Shown here: in pieces, positions 1 through 5,757 of the stretch
How positions within the stretch are numbered: the first letter of the stretch is position 1
Layout: each line of letters opens with the position of its first letter
Assembly (NCBI GenBank): GCA_024690425.1
Contig: JAILCT010000263.1
Coordinates: 1-9,066, forward strand
Length of the DNA stretch: 9,066 bases
Origin: Lachnospiraceae bacterium
GTDB lineage: Bacteria > Bacillota_A > Clostridia > Lachnospirales > Lachnospiraceae
Reading direction: 5' to 3'
Notes under the pieces: generated by a model
Databases searched by the model: none
Told to the model about the DNA's origin: nothing
The model's input: only the letters and a program-made list of their open reading frames with translations
Made by a program: the position numbers and the translations under genes

Positions 1-524
1 GCTTCCCACTGGCCTTCATCCATTGAAGCGTAAAGGTCTGTGCCGGGAAGGAGATCTGTAAGATCATAAACCGCATTCTTGGGAACAAGGTCGTTGGTAC
101 CGATCGTTGCTTCCCATGAAGCAGTCCACAGAAGGTTGATCTCGTTGTTGTTAAGAGCAAGGTTAGCCTTATCTGTGTATTCACCTGAACCTACATCTGT
201 AAGGGTGATCTGGCAGTTGATCTTATCCTTGATGTAATCATTGATAGCTGCCTCAACCTTCTTAACCTGATCCGTGTCAGGATTAGCCAGGTTAAATGTT
301 GCCCTGTAAACATTGATGGTCGTAAGACCTGAATCAGATGAACCTGCATCAGCTGCAGGTGCTGCATCATCTGCGGGTGCTGCATCATCTGCGGGTGCCG
401 CATCAGCTGCAGGTGCCGCATCAGTTGCGGGTGCTGCTGCCTGTCCGCCACAGCCTACCATTCCGATAACCATAGCAGAAGACAAAGCTAAAGCCAAAAC
501 TTTTTTGAACATTCTGTTTTTCAT
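1..524 (-). CDS. Sugar ABC transporter substrate-binding lipoprotein, N-terminal part (runs off the left edge)
   Basis: The first 174 residues are visible; the C-terminus lies beyond the window. The product begins MKNRMFKKVLALALSSAMV and reaches a lipobox (GMVGC) with the lipidated cysteine at residue 25, so it should be exported and anchored to the outer face of the membrane. Residues about 30-62 are a low-complexity Ala/Pro/Asp linker made of 6-residue repeats. The mature binding domain starts near LTTINVYRATF. The start is ATG at 524, with GGGAGG at 532-537 seven bases upstream. It follows two permease genes of the LplB/LplC type, which fits a carbohydrate importer whose ATPase is encoded elsewhere, as is usual for this subfamily. 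The substrate cannot be read from this fragment. The wording after the linker resembles large (500+ residue) Lachnospiraceae binding proteins, but that is recollection rather than a search. Confidence 0.9.
   Translation of the reverse strand, partial: MKNRMFKKVLALALSSAMVIGMVGCGGQAAAPATDAAPAADAAPADDAAPADDAAPAADAGSSDSGLTTINVYRATFNLANPDTDQVKKVEAAINDYIKDKINCQITLTDVGSGEYTDKANLALNNNEINLLWTASWEATIGTNDLVPKNAVYDLTDLLPGTDLYASMDEGQWE
346..435 (-). repeat. Five imperfect 18-bp tandem repeats in the lipoprotein linker
   Basis: Five consecutive 18-bp units begin at 346, 364, 382, 400 and 418. On the plus strand each starts GCATC and ends GGTGCT or GGTGCC. They encode the six-residue unit D-A-A-P-A-(A/D) between the lipidated cysteine and the ligand-binding domain. 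Flexible linkers of this composition are common in lipoproteins. The near-identity of the units at DNA level suggests slippage-prone repeat copy number. Confidence 0.9.
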
Positions 525-561
525 TTAAAAACCTCCCTTTGAATGAATGTTTGTATATTCA

Positions 562-584
562 GATGCCTGCACTATTGCTGCATC
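562..584 (-). other. Small intergenic hairpin between permease and binding-protein genes
   Basis: In the transcript, GATGC and GCATC close a hairpin with an inner GCA/TGC stem around ATAG. It lies in the 77-bp gap between the second permease stop and the binding-protein start. No T-tract follows, so it is not a terminator. Hairpins at this place in ABC operons are often linked to mRNA stability and higher binding-protein yield; that role is inference here. Confidence 0.35.
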
Positions 585-601
585 ATAAATACCGCCTTTG
601 T

Positions 602-1528
602 TTAACCCTTTACGGAACCCACCGTAAGACCCTTGATAAAGTACTTCTGGAAGAAGGGATATACGATCATTATAGGTCCGATTACAACTATAACCGTTGC
701 CATTGTAGCGGAGTACTGAGGAATTCCGCCTCCCATGGCCGCCCTCGCCGAAGCGGGAACGTTGTTATTATTAAGAAGGAACTCTATAGACTTCTGAATA
801 TTTACTAAAAGCAGCTGCAGAGGCTTCTTATTATCGGATGTTATATACATAAGTGCATTCTGCCAGTCATTCCAGTATGCTGTCGCCATCATGAAACCTA
901 CGGCTGCAAGCGAAGGCTTAAGAAGAGGAAGTGTTATCTGGAAGAAGGTCCTGTATTCTCCCGCTCCGTCGATCTTGGCTGCTTCCATAAGCTCACTGGG
1001 TATGGAATTAACGATGTAAGTCCTCAGTATTATGACGTTCATCGTTGTTACCATAAGCGGAAGGATAAGGAGTGCAAATGAATCCTTAAGCTTGTAATAC
1101 GAAGTGAACACAATATATCCGGCAAGCTGACCTCCGTTAAAAAGCATGGGGATCAGAAGATAGATCGATAAGAACTTCGACAGCCTGAATCCGGGCCTGC
1201 TTATGGAATAAGCAAACATACTCATTATAAGCAGTCCGAGCAATGTTCCGGTTACGGTTATTCCTATCGTAACCGCATAGGAGCGTGCAAGCTGCGAACC
1301 GTATCTTAATACCGTGTTCATACCGGCCATTGACCATTTCTCCGGTATAAAGGCAAATCCGTTCTTGTTTATCGACTGCTCATCCGTGAATGCCGATATG
1401 AATACCAATACTACGGGAAGTGCACAGAAAAGCGTATACAGAAGAAGGAAAAATCCCAATATGTACTGTCCTACGCCCTTTTTCTCTCTTCTTGAGGGAG
1501 CCAGATCAAGGTTTCCTTTTTTTGCCAT
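602..1528 (-). CDS. Carbohydrate ABC transporter permease, LplC/YtcP type
   Basis: This is a 308-residue inner-membrane permease of the binding-protein-dependent sugar importer family. A basic N-terminus (KKGNLDLAPSRREKK) precedes about six hydrophobic helices, roughly residues 22-48, 84-110, 117-142, 150-170, 205-222 and 272-295. The cytoplasmic EAA loop that docks the ATPase is at residues 182-189 (EAAKIDGA), followed by ITLPLLKP. The C-terminus, YPFFQKYFIKGLTVGSVKG, is typical of the LplC/YtcP branch. ATG at 1528 is preceded by a strong GGGAGGG site and lies 18 bp after the stop of the partner permease, so the two are co-transcribed and probably form a heterodimer. Length is normal for the family. 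The sugar carried is unknown; related systems take up oligosaccharides or uronides. Confidence 0.95.
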   Translation of the reverse strand: MAKKGNLDLAPSRREKKGVGQYILGFFLLLYTLFCALPVVLVFISAFTDEQSINKNGFAFIPEKWSMAGMNTVLRYGSQLARSYAVTIGITVTGTLLGLLIMSMFAYSISRPGFRLSKFLSIYLLIPMLFNGGQLAGYIVFTSYYKLKDSFALLILPLMVTTMNVIILRTYIVNSIPSELMEAAKIDGAGEYRTFFQITLPLLKPSLAAVGFMMATAYWNDWQNALMYITSDNKKPLQLLLVNIQKSIEFLLNNNNVPASARAAMGGGIPQYSATMATVIVVIGPIMIVYPFFQKYFIKGLTVGSVKG

Positions 1529-1546
1529 TTTCTTGTCCCTCCCTTC

Positions 1547-2452
1547 CTAGAATAATGCGTTCTCAGGCTCGATCTTACGAACCATTCCGTTAGCAAAGAG
1601 CATCAGCAGCAGGCCAACAACCGATTGGAAGAAGGACGTGGCTGCAGTAAATCCGAAATTGGAGTTCTTAAATATCGCGTTAAGAACATAAGAATCAATA
1701 ACCTGGGTCGTATCGTAGAGCTGGCCGCTGTTCCTTGTTACCTGATAGAAAAGACCTGTATCGGATCTCATGATGTTACCTACCGAAAGAAGAAGCATAA
1801 CGGTTATCATCGGTATAAGTGAAGGAAGTGTTATGTGCCAGATCTGCTGCCACTTGTTGGCACCGTCGATCTCGGCCGCTTCGTATAGTGCCGTATCGAT
1901 ACCTGCAAGCACTGACATATAGAGGACCGAACCGTATCCTACCGAGTTCCACATCTTAACTATCGTAAGTATCGTTGGCCACAGCTCCTTCCTTGTATAG
2001 AACCTTATCCCCATATTGAAGGTATGATTAAGGATACCTGTGTCGGTGCTTATAAATGCATATACTATGAACTGAACTGCTGCATATGAAATGAATACCG
2101 GTATTATCATGATCGTCTGCATGACCTTGGCCGTCTTCTTGAATACGAACTGATCAATGGCTATCGCAAGTACTACATTCAAAAACGTTCCGATCGCAGT
2201 GAAGATAATGTAGTACATAACCGTATTCTTTGTCATGTTTATGAATATCTTCTTGGAAGCGATCAGGAACTTAAAATTTTCGATTCCGCACCAGGGGCTC
2301 TTCCAGATACCGAGTGTGAAATCGTAGTTCTTGAAGGCCATTACAAGACCTGCCATCGGAACATACATTATAAAGAAAAGTACCAAAAATACCGGCAGTG
2401 CCATTACAACATGGGCTCTGTGTTTCCATGTATTACTTAAGAAATCCTTCAT
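1547..2452 (-). CDS. Carbohydrate ABC transporter permease, LplB type
   Basis: A 301-residue integral membrane permease and the first gene of the sugar transporter operon. Hydrophobic helices lie near residues 14-40, 75-100, 112-134, 160-185, 210-228 and 270-290. The EAA loop is EAAEIDGA at residues 191-198 followed by WQQIWHITLPSLIP, the ATPase-contact signature. The opening (HRAHVVMALPVFLVLFFIMYVP) and the ending (NGMVRKIEPENALF) match the LplB branch as I know it. The start is ATG at 2452, with AAGGAGAGG at 2461-2469 eight bases upstream. The operon promoter and tandem operators lie just upstream at 2483-2544. No ATPase gene is present in the visible operon, consistent with the shared MsmX-type ATPase known for this family. 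Confidence 0.95.
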   Translation of the reverse strand: MKDFLSNTWKHRAHVVMALPVFLVLFFIMYVPMAGLVMAFKNYDFTLGIWKSPWCGIENFKFLIASKKIFINMTKNTVMYYIIFTAIGTFLNVVLAIAIDQFVFKKTAKVMQTIMIIPVFISYAAVQFIVYAFISTDTGILNHTFNMGIRFYTRKELWPTILTIVKMWNSVGYGSVLYMSVLAGIDTALYEAAEIDGANKWQQIWHITLPSLIPMITVMLLLSVGNIMRSDTGLFYQVTRNSGQLYDTTQVIDSYVLNAIFKNSNFGFTAATSFFQSVVGLLLMLFANGMVRKIEPENALF

Positions 2453-2482
2453 ACGAGCAGCCTCTCCTTATCTTTATACTAT

Positions 2483-2508
2483 TTAAACGTTTTACTTAAA
2501 CGTTTACG
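2483..2508 (-). promoter_or_regulatory. Tandem LacI-family-type operators at the start of the sugar ABC transcript
   Basis: Two AAACGTTT palindromes (2485-2492 and 2498-2505) have centres 13 bp apart. Both sit within the direct repeat TTAAACGTTT (2483-2492 and 2496-2505). The second extends to the perfect 10-bp palindrome TAAACGTTTA (2497-2506). A central CG flanked by AAA/TTT is the general form of LacI/GalR and CcpA sites. These lack the TG...CA ends of a classical cre site, so a local LacI-type regulator is more likely than CcpA. They lie immediately downstream of the predicted start site, where bound repressor would block transcription. Confidence 0.6.
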
Positions 2509-2515
2509 CAAATCT

Positions 2516-2544
2516 ATTCTATATCAGTTTTTCTAGTTTTGCAA
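2516..2544 (-). promoter_or_regulatory. Promoter of the sugar ABC transporter operon
   Basis: On the minus strand, TTGCAA (2539-2544) is separated by 17 bp from TAGAAT (2516-2521; five of six consensus bases). The start site would fall near 2509, leaving a leader of about 56 nt before ATG at 2452. An AT-rich 13-bp interrupted palindrome, CAAAT/ATTTG (2552-2564), lies just upstream of the -35 and could be an UP element or activator site. Confidence 0.55.
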
Positions 2545-2643
2545 TACAAATCAAATATAATTTGTGCATATTTTATATTTTTGGGTATTCTAAACAGATT
2601 TAAACACTATAAATTTTGCATTATGCCAATAATGTGATGCTTT

Positions 2644-2671
2644 TTTACTTAAACGATATATGTTTAGTAAA
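2644..2671. promoter_or_regulatory. Distal near-palindrome sharing a 12-mer with the operator region
   Basis: TTTACTTAAAC (2644-2654) and GTTTAGTAAA (2662-2671) are inverted arms around a 7-bp AT centre and differ by one inserted T. TTTACTTAAACG occurs here (2644-2655) and again inside the operator region (2491-2502), 153 bp away. This may be an auxiliary regulator site about 140-160 bp upstream of the predicted transcript start. A further arm pair, TTTAGT/ACTAAA (2664-2681), overlaps it. Confidence 0.35.
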
Positions 2672-2681
2672 TAAACTAAAA

Positions 2682-2724
2682 GAAGACACGGGGACGGTTC
2701 TTTTGTCTTCACGAACTGTCCCCG
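2682..2724. repeat. Palindromic repeat with GGGGACGGTTC core and interleaved arms
   Basis: Arms in order: A GAAGAC (2682-2687), B CGGGGACGGTTC (2689-2700), A' GTCTTC (2705-2710), B' GAACTGTCCCCG (2713-2724). B/B' match at 11 of 12 positions and A/A' match perfectly, so the two stems are interleaved rather than nested. The core resembles, from memory, repeats near REP-associated tyrosine transposase (RAYT) genes in Clostridia; no transposase is visible here. It lies 20 bp beyond the HerA-like gene stop. Read from that gene, the B stem is followed by TGTCTTCTTTTAG, so it may also act as a weak terminator. Confidence 0.65.
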
Positions 2725-2743
2725 CGGCTCCATCTGATGTGTT

Positions 2744-4426
2744 TTATTTGAATTTGAAAAGTGTTCCTATAATACCGCGTCCGAGAGACGCACCCACATT
2801 GCCCCCGACCTTCTTGCCAAGGCTGCCTCCAACGGTCTTACCGATGGCGTTTCCAAACTCACGTCCGACAGTACCTGCCGCAGAACTTGCAACTCCCTTG
2901 GCCGCATTCTTAACAGCATTCTTCTTGGCATTCTCTTCTCTCTCTGCCTTTTTCCTGGCAGTTTCCTCTGCCTTGGCCTTGGCGGCAGCTTCTTTTGCAG
3001 CCTCTCTCTCGGCTGCCTTTCTTGCAGCTTCTTCCTCCTTAAGCCTTAACTTCTCGGCAGCTTCCTCTTCCTTTAATCTTGCCTTCTCTTCTTCCTCGGT
3101 CCTTATCCTCTCTTCCTTCTCAGCCCTCATCCTCTCAAGGAACTCATAGGCAGAATCACGGTCCACGCTGTCCCTGTACTTGGCATTAAGATAGCAGGTC
3201 TCTACCTCGTCCCTTCTTGTATCGTCATCTATGGCCCCCATCCTGCTCTGAGGTGGAAGGATACTTACCTTCTTAACGATCGTCGGTACACCGCTTTCAT
3301 CGAGTACCGACACAAGTGCCTGGCCTATTCCAAGCTGAGTCAGTTCTTCATATGTGTCAAAATCAGGGTTCTCCCTGAATGACGAAGCGGCTGCCTTCGC
3401 TGCCTTCTGCTCGGTAGGTGTATATGCATGCAGGGCATGCTGTATCTTGGTCCCAAGCTGGGCAAGCACCGGATCCGGTATATCCCTCGGGCTCTGCGTT
3501 ATAAAGAATATGCCCACTCCCTTACTTCTTATCAGCTTGACTACCTGCTCTATCTTATCCATTAAGGCTCCGGATGCGGAATCAAACAGCAGATGCGCTT
3601 CATCGAAGAAAAATACCATTTTGGGTTTCTCAAGATCTCCTGCCTCGGGAAGAGTTTCATATAATTCCGAAAGCATCCACAGAAGGAAGGTGGAATACAT
3701 CTTGGGATTTGAAATGAGTTCACGGCAGTCAAGCACCTGTATGGTACCCTTGCCGTCAGAGTTGACCGTGAGCCAGTCCTTTATATTCAAGGCAGGTTCT
3801 CCGAAAAAGAGGTCTGCTCCCTGTGCCTCGAGCGCCATCACCGCCCTTGTGATAACTCCGAGGCTCTGACTCGAAATGTTTCCGTACTTTATGCTTAATT
3901 CCTTTATATTCTCCGTAACATACTGAAGCATCGAACGCAGATCCTTGGTGTCTATAAGGAGCATGTTCTCATCTTCCTTAAGTCTGTCGTCGGCTATCCT
4001 GAACACAACCGTAAGTATATCGGCCTGTGTATCGTTAAGTCCCAGTATCCTTGAAAGGAGCAGGGGACCCATTTCCGTTATTGTAGTCCTTAAGGGCAGG
4101 CCTCCCCTGGAATATACATCCCAGAAAACTGCCGGATATCTCCTGAATGCAAATCCTTCTGTATCAAGACCAAAGCGGGATATCCTTTCGTCCATATCTT
4201 CGCTCTGTACTCCCGGCCTGCACATACCGGCAAGATCACCCTTTACGTCTGCAAGGAATACGGGTACTCCGCAGTCCGAAAAGGATTCAGCCAGGACCTT
4301 GAGCGTCACCGTCTTTCCGGTTCCGGTTGCTCCGGCGATCATTCCATGGCGGTTAGCCATATCCGGATAGATGAATATCTTCTCATCACCCGAGCGGCCT
4401 ATCCATATCTTCTCTTCATTAAACAT
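2744..4426 (-). CDS. HerA-like / DUF853 (YjgR-type) ATPase with coiled coil and glycine-ladder tail
   Basis: A 560-residue P-loop ATPase of the HerA/FtsK-like superfamily, DUF853 branch (E. coli YjgR relatives). It starts MFNEEKIWIGRSG. Walker A is GATGTGKT at residues 32-39, followed by FLADVKGDLAGM (58-68). Walker B is VFFFDEAH at 271-278, and the ITQSPRDIPDPVLAQLG sensor region spans 309-325. Residues about 430-510 are a Glu/Lys/Ala/Arg-rich predicted coiled coil with no proline. Residues 521-549 carry glycine at every fourth position. The tail ends RGIIGTLFKFK. ATG at 4426 is chosen over upstream TTG at 4486, because GGGAGGT (4433-4439) precedes it and the upstream codons are occupied by a promoter. 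The biological role of DUF853 proteins is not settled; DNA translocation is inferred from the fold. No NurA nuclease or other partner gene adjoins it. Confidence 0.9.
   Translation of the reverse strand: MFNEEKIWIGRSGDEKIFIYPDMANRHGMIAGATGTGKTVTLKVLAESFSDCGVPVFLADVKGDLAGMCRPGVQSEDMDERISRFGLDTEGFAFRRYPAVFWDVYSRGGLPLRTTITEMGPLLLSRILGLNDTQADILTVVFRIADDRLKEDENMLLIDTKDLRSMLQYVTENIKELSIKYGNISSQSLGVITRAVMALEAQGADLFFGEPALNIKDWLTVNSDGKGTIQVLDCRELISNPKMYSTFLLWMLSELYETLPEAGDLEKPKMVFFFDEAHLLFDSASGALMDKIEQVVKLIRSKGVGIFFITQSPRDIPDPVLAQLGTKIQHALHAYTPTEQKAAKAAASSFRENPDFDTYEELTQLGIGQALVSVLDESGVPTIVKKVSILPPQSRMGAIDDDTRRDEVETCYLNAKYRDSVDRDSAYEFLERMRAEKEERIRTEEEEKARLKEEEAAEKLRLKEEEAARKAAEREAAKEAAAKAKAEETARKKAEREENAKKNAVKNAAKGVASSAAGTVGREFGNAIGKTVGGSLGKKVGGNVGASLGRGIIGTLFKFK
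2780..2866 (-). repeat. Glycine-every-fourth-residue ladder in the HerA-like C-terminus
   Basis: Residues 521, 525, 529, 533, 537, 541, 545 and 549 are all glycine. The residue before each next glycine is always hydrophobic (F, I, V, L, V, V, L). This Gly-x-x-hydrophobic pattern is a glycine-zipper form, known to pack helices closely or insert into membranes. Here it follows a charged coiled coil on an otherwise cytoplasmic ATPase. Confidence 0.85.
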
Positions 4427-4432
4427 AAAAAC

Positions 4433-4439
4433 ACCTCCC
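4433..4439 (-). promoter_or_regulatory. Ribosome-binding site deciding the HerA-like start
   Basis: GGGAGGT lies six bases before ATG at 4426. The longer frame from TTG at 4486 would run through the -35, -10 and predicted transcript start, so it should be discounted. Confidence 0.85.
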
Positions 4440-4443
4440 AACA

Positions 4444-4465
4444 GCCATACTGAAATCAGTATAGC
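4444..4465. promoter_or_regulatory. Palindrome overlapping the HerA-like gene promoter
   Basis: ATACTGA (4447-4453) and TCAGTAT (4456-4462) form a perfect inverted repeat around AA. It extends to GC/GC ends across one mismatch, giving 22 bp. It covers the -10 and the predicted start site, so a repressor bound here would occlude the promoter. A short hairpin in the leader is the alternative reading. No regulator gene is visible nearby. Confidence 0.45.
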
Positions 4466-4486
4466 ATAGGGAGGCGGTGAGTTCAA
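4458..4486 (-). promoter_or_regulatory. Extended -10 promoter for the HerA-like gene
   Basis: TTGAAC (4481-4486) is separated by exactly 17 bp from TATACT (4458-4463), which is preceded by TGC and so forms an extended -10. The start site would fall near 4451, leaving a leader of about 25 nt. The gene therefore appears to have its own promoter in addition to any read-through from the CAP gene. No clear terminator was seen between the two. Confidence 0.6.
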
Positions 4487-4505
4487 AATATCATTATATT
4501 AAATT

Positions 4506-5363
4506 CTAGTTGGTCAGGATCAGAACCCAGTAAGTAACTCCATCGCTCTCAACACATCCGACACCGGCGTTCGTATAGGCCGAGTTAAGCATGCATTTGT
4601 TATGAGACGGAGAGTTCGCCCAGGTAGATACTACTCCTTCGGGACTTGCGATACAGCAGGCTATATTCTCACCCGAACGACTTACGTCTACGTTATAATC
4701 ACTAAGTATAGTCACTGATTCCTTGCCGTTTGGTCTTATATGCGAAAAGCTCTGAGTTGTTTCCTTAGCCCTCTGATTTGCTACATAATTAAGGATGGTA
4801 TCCTTATTAAGAGGAGCTACTCCATTCGACTTACGGATCTCGTTTATACCGTTTATTACCGCTTCTGCGGCAGCAGCAGGATCTTCTGCAGGAGATGATG
4901 AAGCCTTCCTGCCCGTTACATCAGACATCGCTGCCTTAACTGTTTTGGAATCGGCAGGCTTGGGAGTAGGTGTGGGCGTTGTAATGACCGGCTGTGTGAT
5001 AAGGATATCCTCGTCAACAATGGAAGGATCGTAGGTTACCGTATCCACAACCTCGATCTCATCAGCCTCATATCCGTTATCCACAACTACTATATCATCT
5101 TCATTGGACACTACATCGGACACAAGTATATCATCATCTGTCACAACAGTATCTTCTATATAAATATCATCTTCAAGGAGAATATCATCACTGGATTCGA
5201 TCACGGTATCCTGTCCGCTTACAACATCCAGGATATCGTTATAGTAAGAATCGACCAACAGATCATCTGCATAGTCAGAAAAAGCTAAAGAAGCAGGTAC
5301 CATAATACAGGCCGCACAGACTCCTGCCATTGCGATCAGCTTATATTTGTTCTTCCTGTCCAT
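4506..5363 (-). CDS. Secreted CAP/SCP-domain protein with acidic 12-residue repeats
   Basis: A 285-residue exported protein. The signal peptide is MDRKNKYKL followed by a hydrophobic core, with likely cleavage after SLA at residue 27. Residues 28-134 contain no Lys, Arg or His; 32 of residues 29-120 are Asp or Glu, and residues 56-127 form six 12-residue repeats. A TPTPTPKP linker follows. Residues about 163-285 are a CAP/SCP (YkwD-type) domain with FSHIRPNG (H208), GENIA (E232) and SPSHNKCML (H254), the conserved cavity residues. Bacterial CAP proteins of this type are secreted; their biochemical function is largely undefined. No LPXTG, SLH or other anchor is visible. ATG at 5363 is preferred over TTG at 5459 because it has a ribosome-binding site and a signal peptide directly behind it. 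It has its own promoter at 5515-5543. Confidence 0.9.
   Translation of the reverse strand: MDRKNKYKLIAMAGVCAACIMVPASLAFSDYADDLLVDSYYNDILDVVSGQDTVIESSDDILLEDDIYIEDTVVTDDDILVSDVVSNEDDIVVVDNGYEADEIEVVDTVTYDPSIVDEDILITQPVITTPTPTPKPADSKTVKAAMSDVTGRKASSSPAEDPAAAAEAVINGINEIRKSNGVAPLNKDTILNYVANQRAKETTQSFSHIRPNGKESVTILSDYNVDVSRSGENIACCIASPEGVVSTWANSPSHNKCMLNSAYTNAGVGCVESDGVTYWVLILTN
4983..5198 (-). repeat. Six degenerate 12-residue acidic repeats in the CAP protein
   Basis: Residues 56-127 align as six 12-mers: ESSDDILLEDDI, YIEDTVVTDDDI, LVSDVVSNEDDI, VVVDNGYEADEI, EVVDTVTYDPSI and VDEDILITQPVI. Asp at position 4 and Ile at position 12 are present in all six units. Position 2 is mostly Ile/Val, and positions 9-11 are usually acidic. 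The DNA is not closely repetitive, so the periodicity appears to be maintained at protein level. A beta-type stalk or cation-binding segment is possible; I recognise no named family. Confidence 0.75.
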
Positions 5364-5508
5364 ATTAAGTTCACCCTTCCTTTCGTATATCGTTGTCCAA
5401 TTGGCATATACAATTACGTCAATTCTCCAAACGAAATACTCTGCAGCATCTTCCCCCAAAAATACTGCAACAACCCCTTATTGAAAAATTACTACAATCT
5501 AACTATTT
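5364..5508 (-). other. Long 5' leader of the CAP protein mRNA
   Basis: About 145 nt separate the predicted transcript start from ATG at 5363. Visible pairings on the transcript are TGCAG/CTGCA (5441-5469) and GTATAT/ATATAC (5385-5411) around a CCAATTGG palindrome, just upstream of the ribosome-binding site. I looked for c-di-GMP, c-di-AMP (ydaO), purine and similar riboswitch consensus words and saw none. It is either a plain leader or an unrecognised structured one. Confidence 0.35.
5374..5382 (-). promoter_or_regulatory. Ribosome-binding site deciding the CAP protein start
   Basis: AAGGAAGGG lies ten bases before ATG at 5363. The upstream TTG at 5459 has no comparable site, and its extra 32 residues would bury the signal peptide. 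Confidence 0.8.
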
Positions 5509-5514
5509 TTACAC

Positions 5515-5543
5515 ATTATACACTACATGTAGCGGTTTGTCAC
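5515..5543 (-). promoter_or_regulatory. Strong promoter for the CAP protein gene
   Basis: GTGACA (5538-5543; five of six bases of TTGACA) is separated by 17 bp from a perfect TATAAT (5515-5520). The start site would fall near 5508. The spacer contains the perfect 10-bp palindrome CTACATGTAG (5523-5532), a possible operator placed between the two promoter boxes. The surroundings are very AT-rich. Confidence 0.7.
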
Positions 5544-5689
5544 TATTGTTTTACATATTTGTAACATTTATTTTTTATTGTATATACTTTTTCACATTTT
5601 TGTTTAAATTTCTGGTGTTTCTTATTGTTCAAAATCGCATGTTACCTGAATGAATTTCTGCTATATCTAGATTTAATCAAGTTATTAAC

Positions 5690-5728
5690 AGGCATTTTCT
5701 CGAACTTTCGTTCTTATACACTTTGCCT
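5690..5728 (-). other. GAAA-capped hairpin in the non-coding gap
   Basis: On the minus strand AGGCA (5724-5728) pairs with TGCCT (5690-5694). Between them GAAC-GAAA-GTTC (5702-5713) forms a perfect four-pair stem with a GNRA-type tetraloop, flanked by purine-rich internal loops. It lies between the dehydratase stop and the CAP promoter. It may be part of a 3' untranslated region; no T-tract follows, so it is a poor terminator. Confidence 0.3.
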
Positions 5729-5757
5729 CACTAAATTATTAAGGGATGTTATAAACC

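Noticed and set aside
2496..2508. CcpA cre site at the sugar operon
   Set aside because: The centre fits, but the flanking TG and CA of a cre site are missing, so a generic LacI-family operator is the safer reading.
2618..2646. Plus-strand terminator: weak hairpin GCATTAT...GATGC followed by six T
   Set aside because: There is no plus-strand gene to terminate, and the stem (CATTAT-GCCA-ATAATG) is short and AT-rich.
2616..3149. 177-codon plus-strand open frame rich in Ala, Ser, Leu and Phe
   Set aside because: Its composition is the mirror of the Glu/Lys/Ala coiled-coil codons of the HerA-like gene, and it has no ribosome-binding site or family signature.
2744..4426. HerA-type antiphage defence system (HerA with a nuclease or SIR2-type effector)
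   Set aside because: The ATPase is of the housekeeping-like DUF853/YjgR type, and neither neighbour is a nuclease or effector: a CAP protein lies upstream and a sugar transporter downstream.
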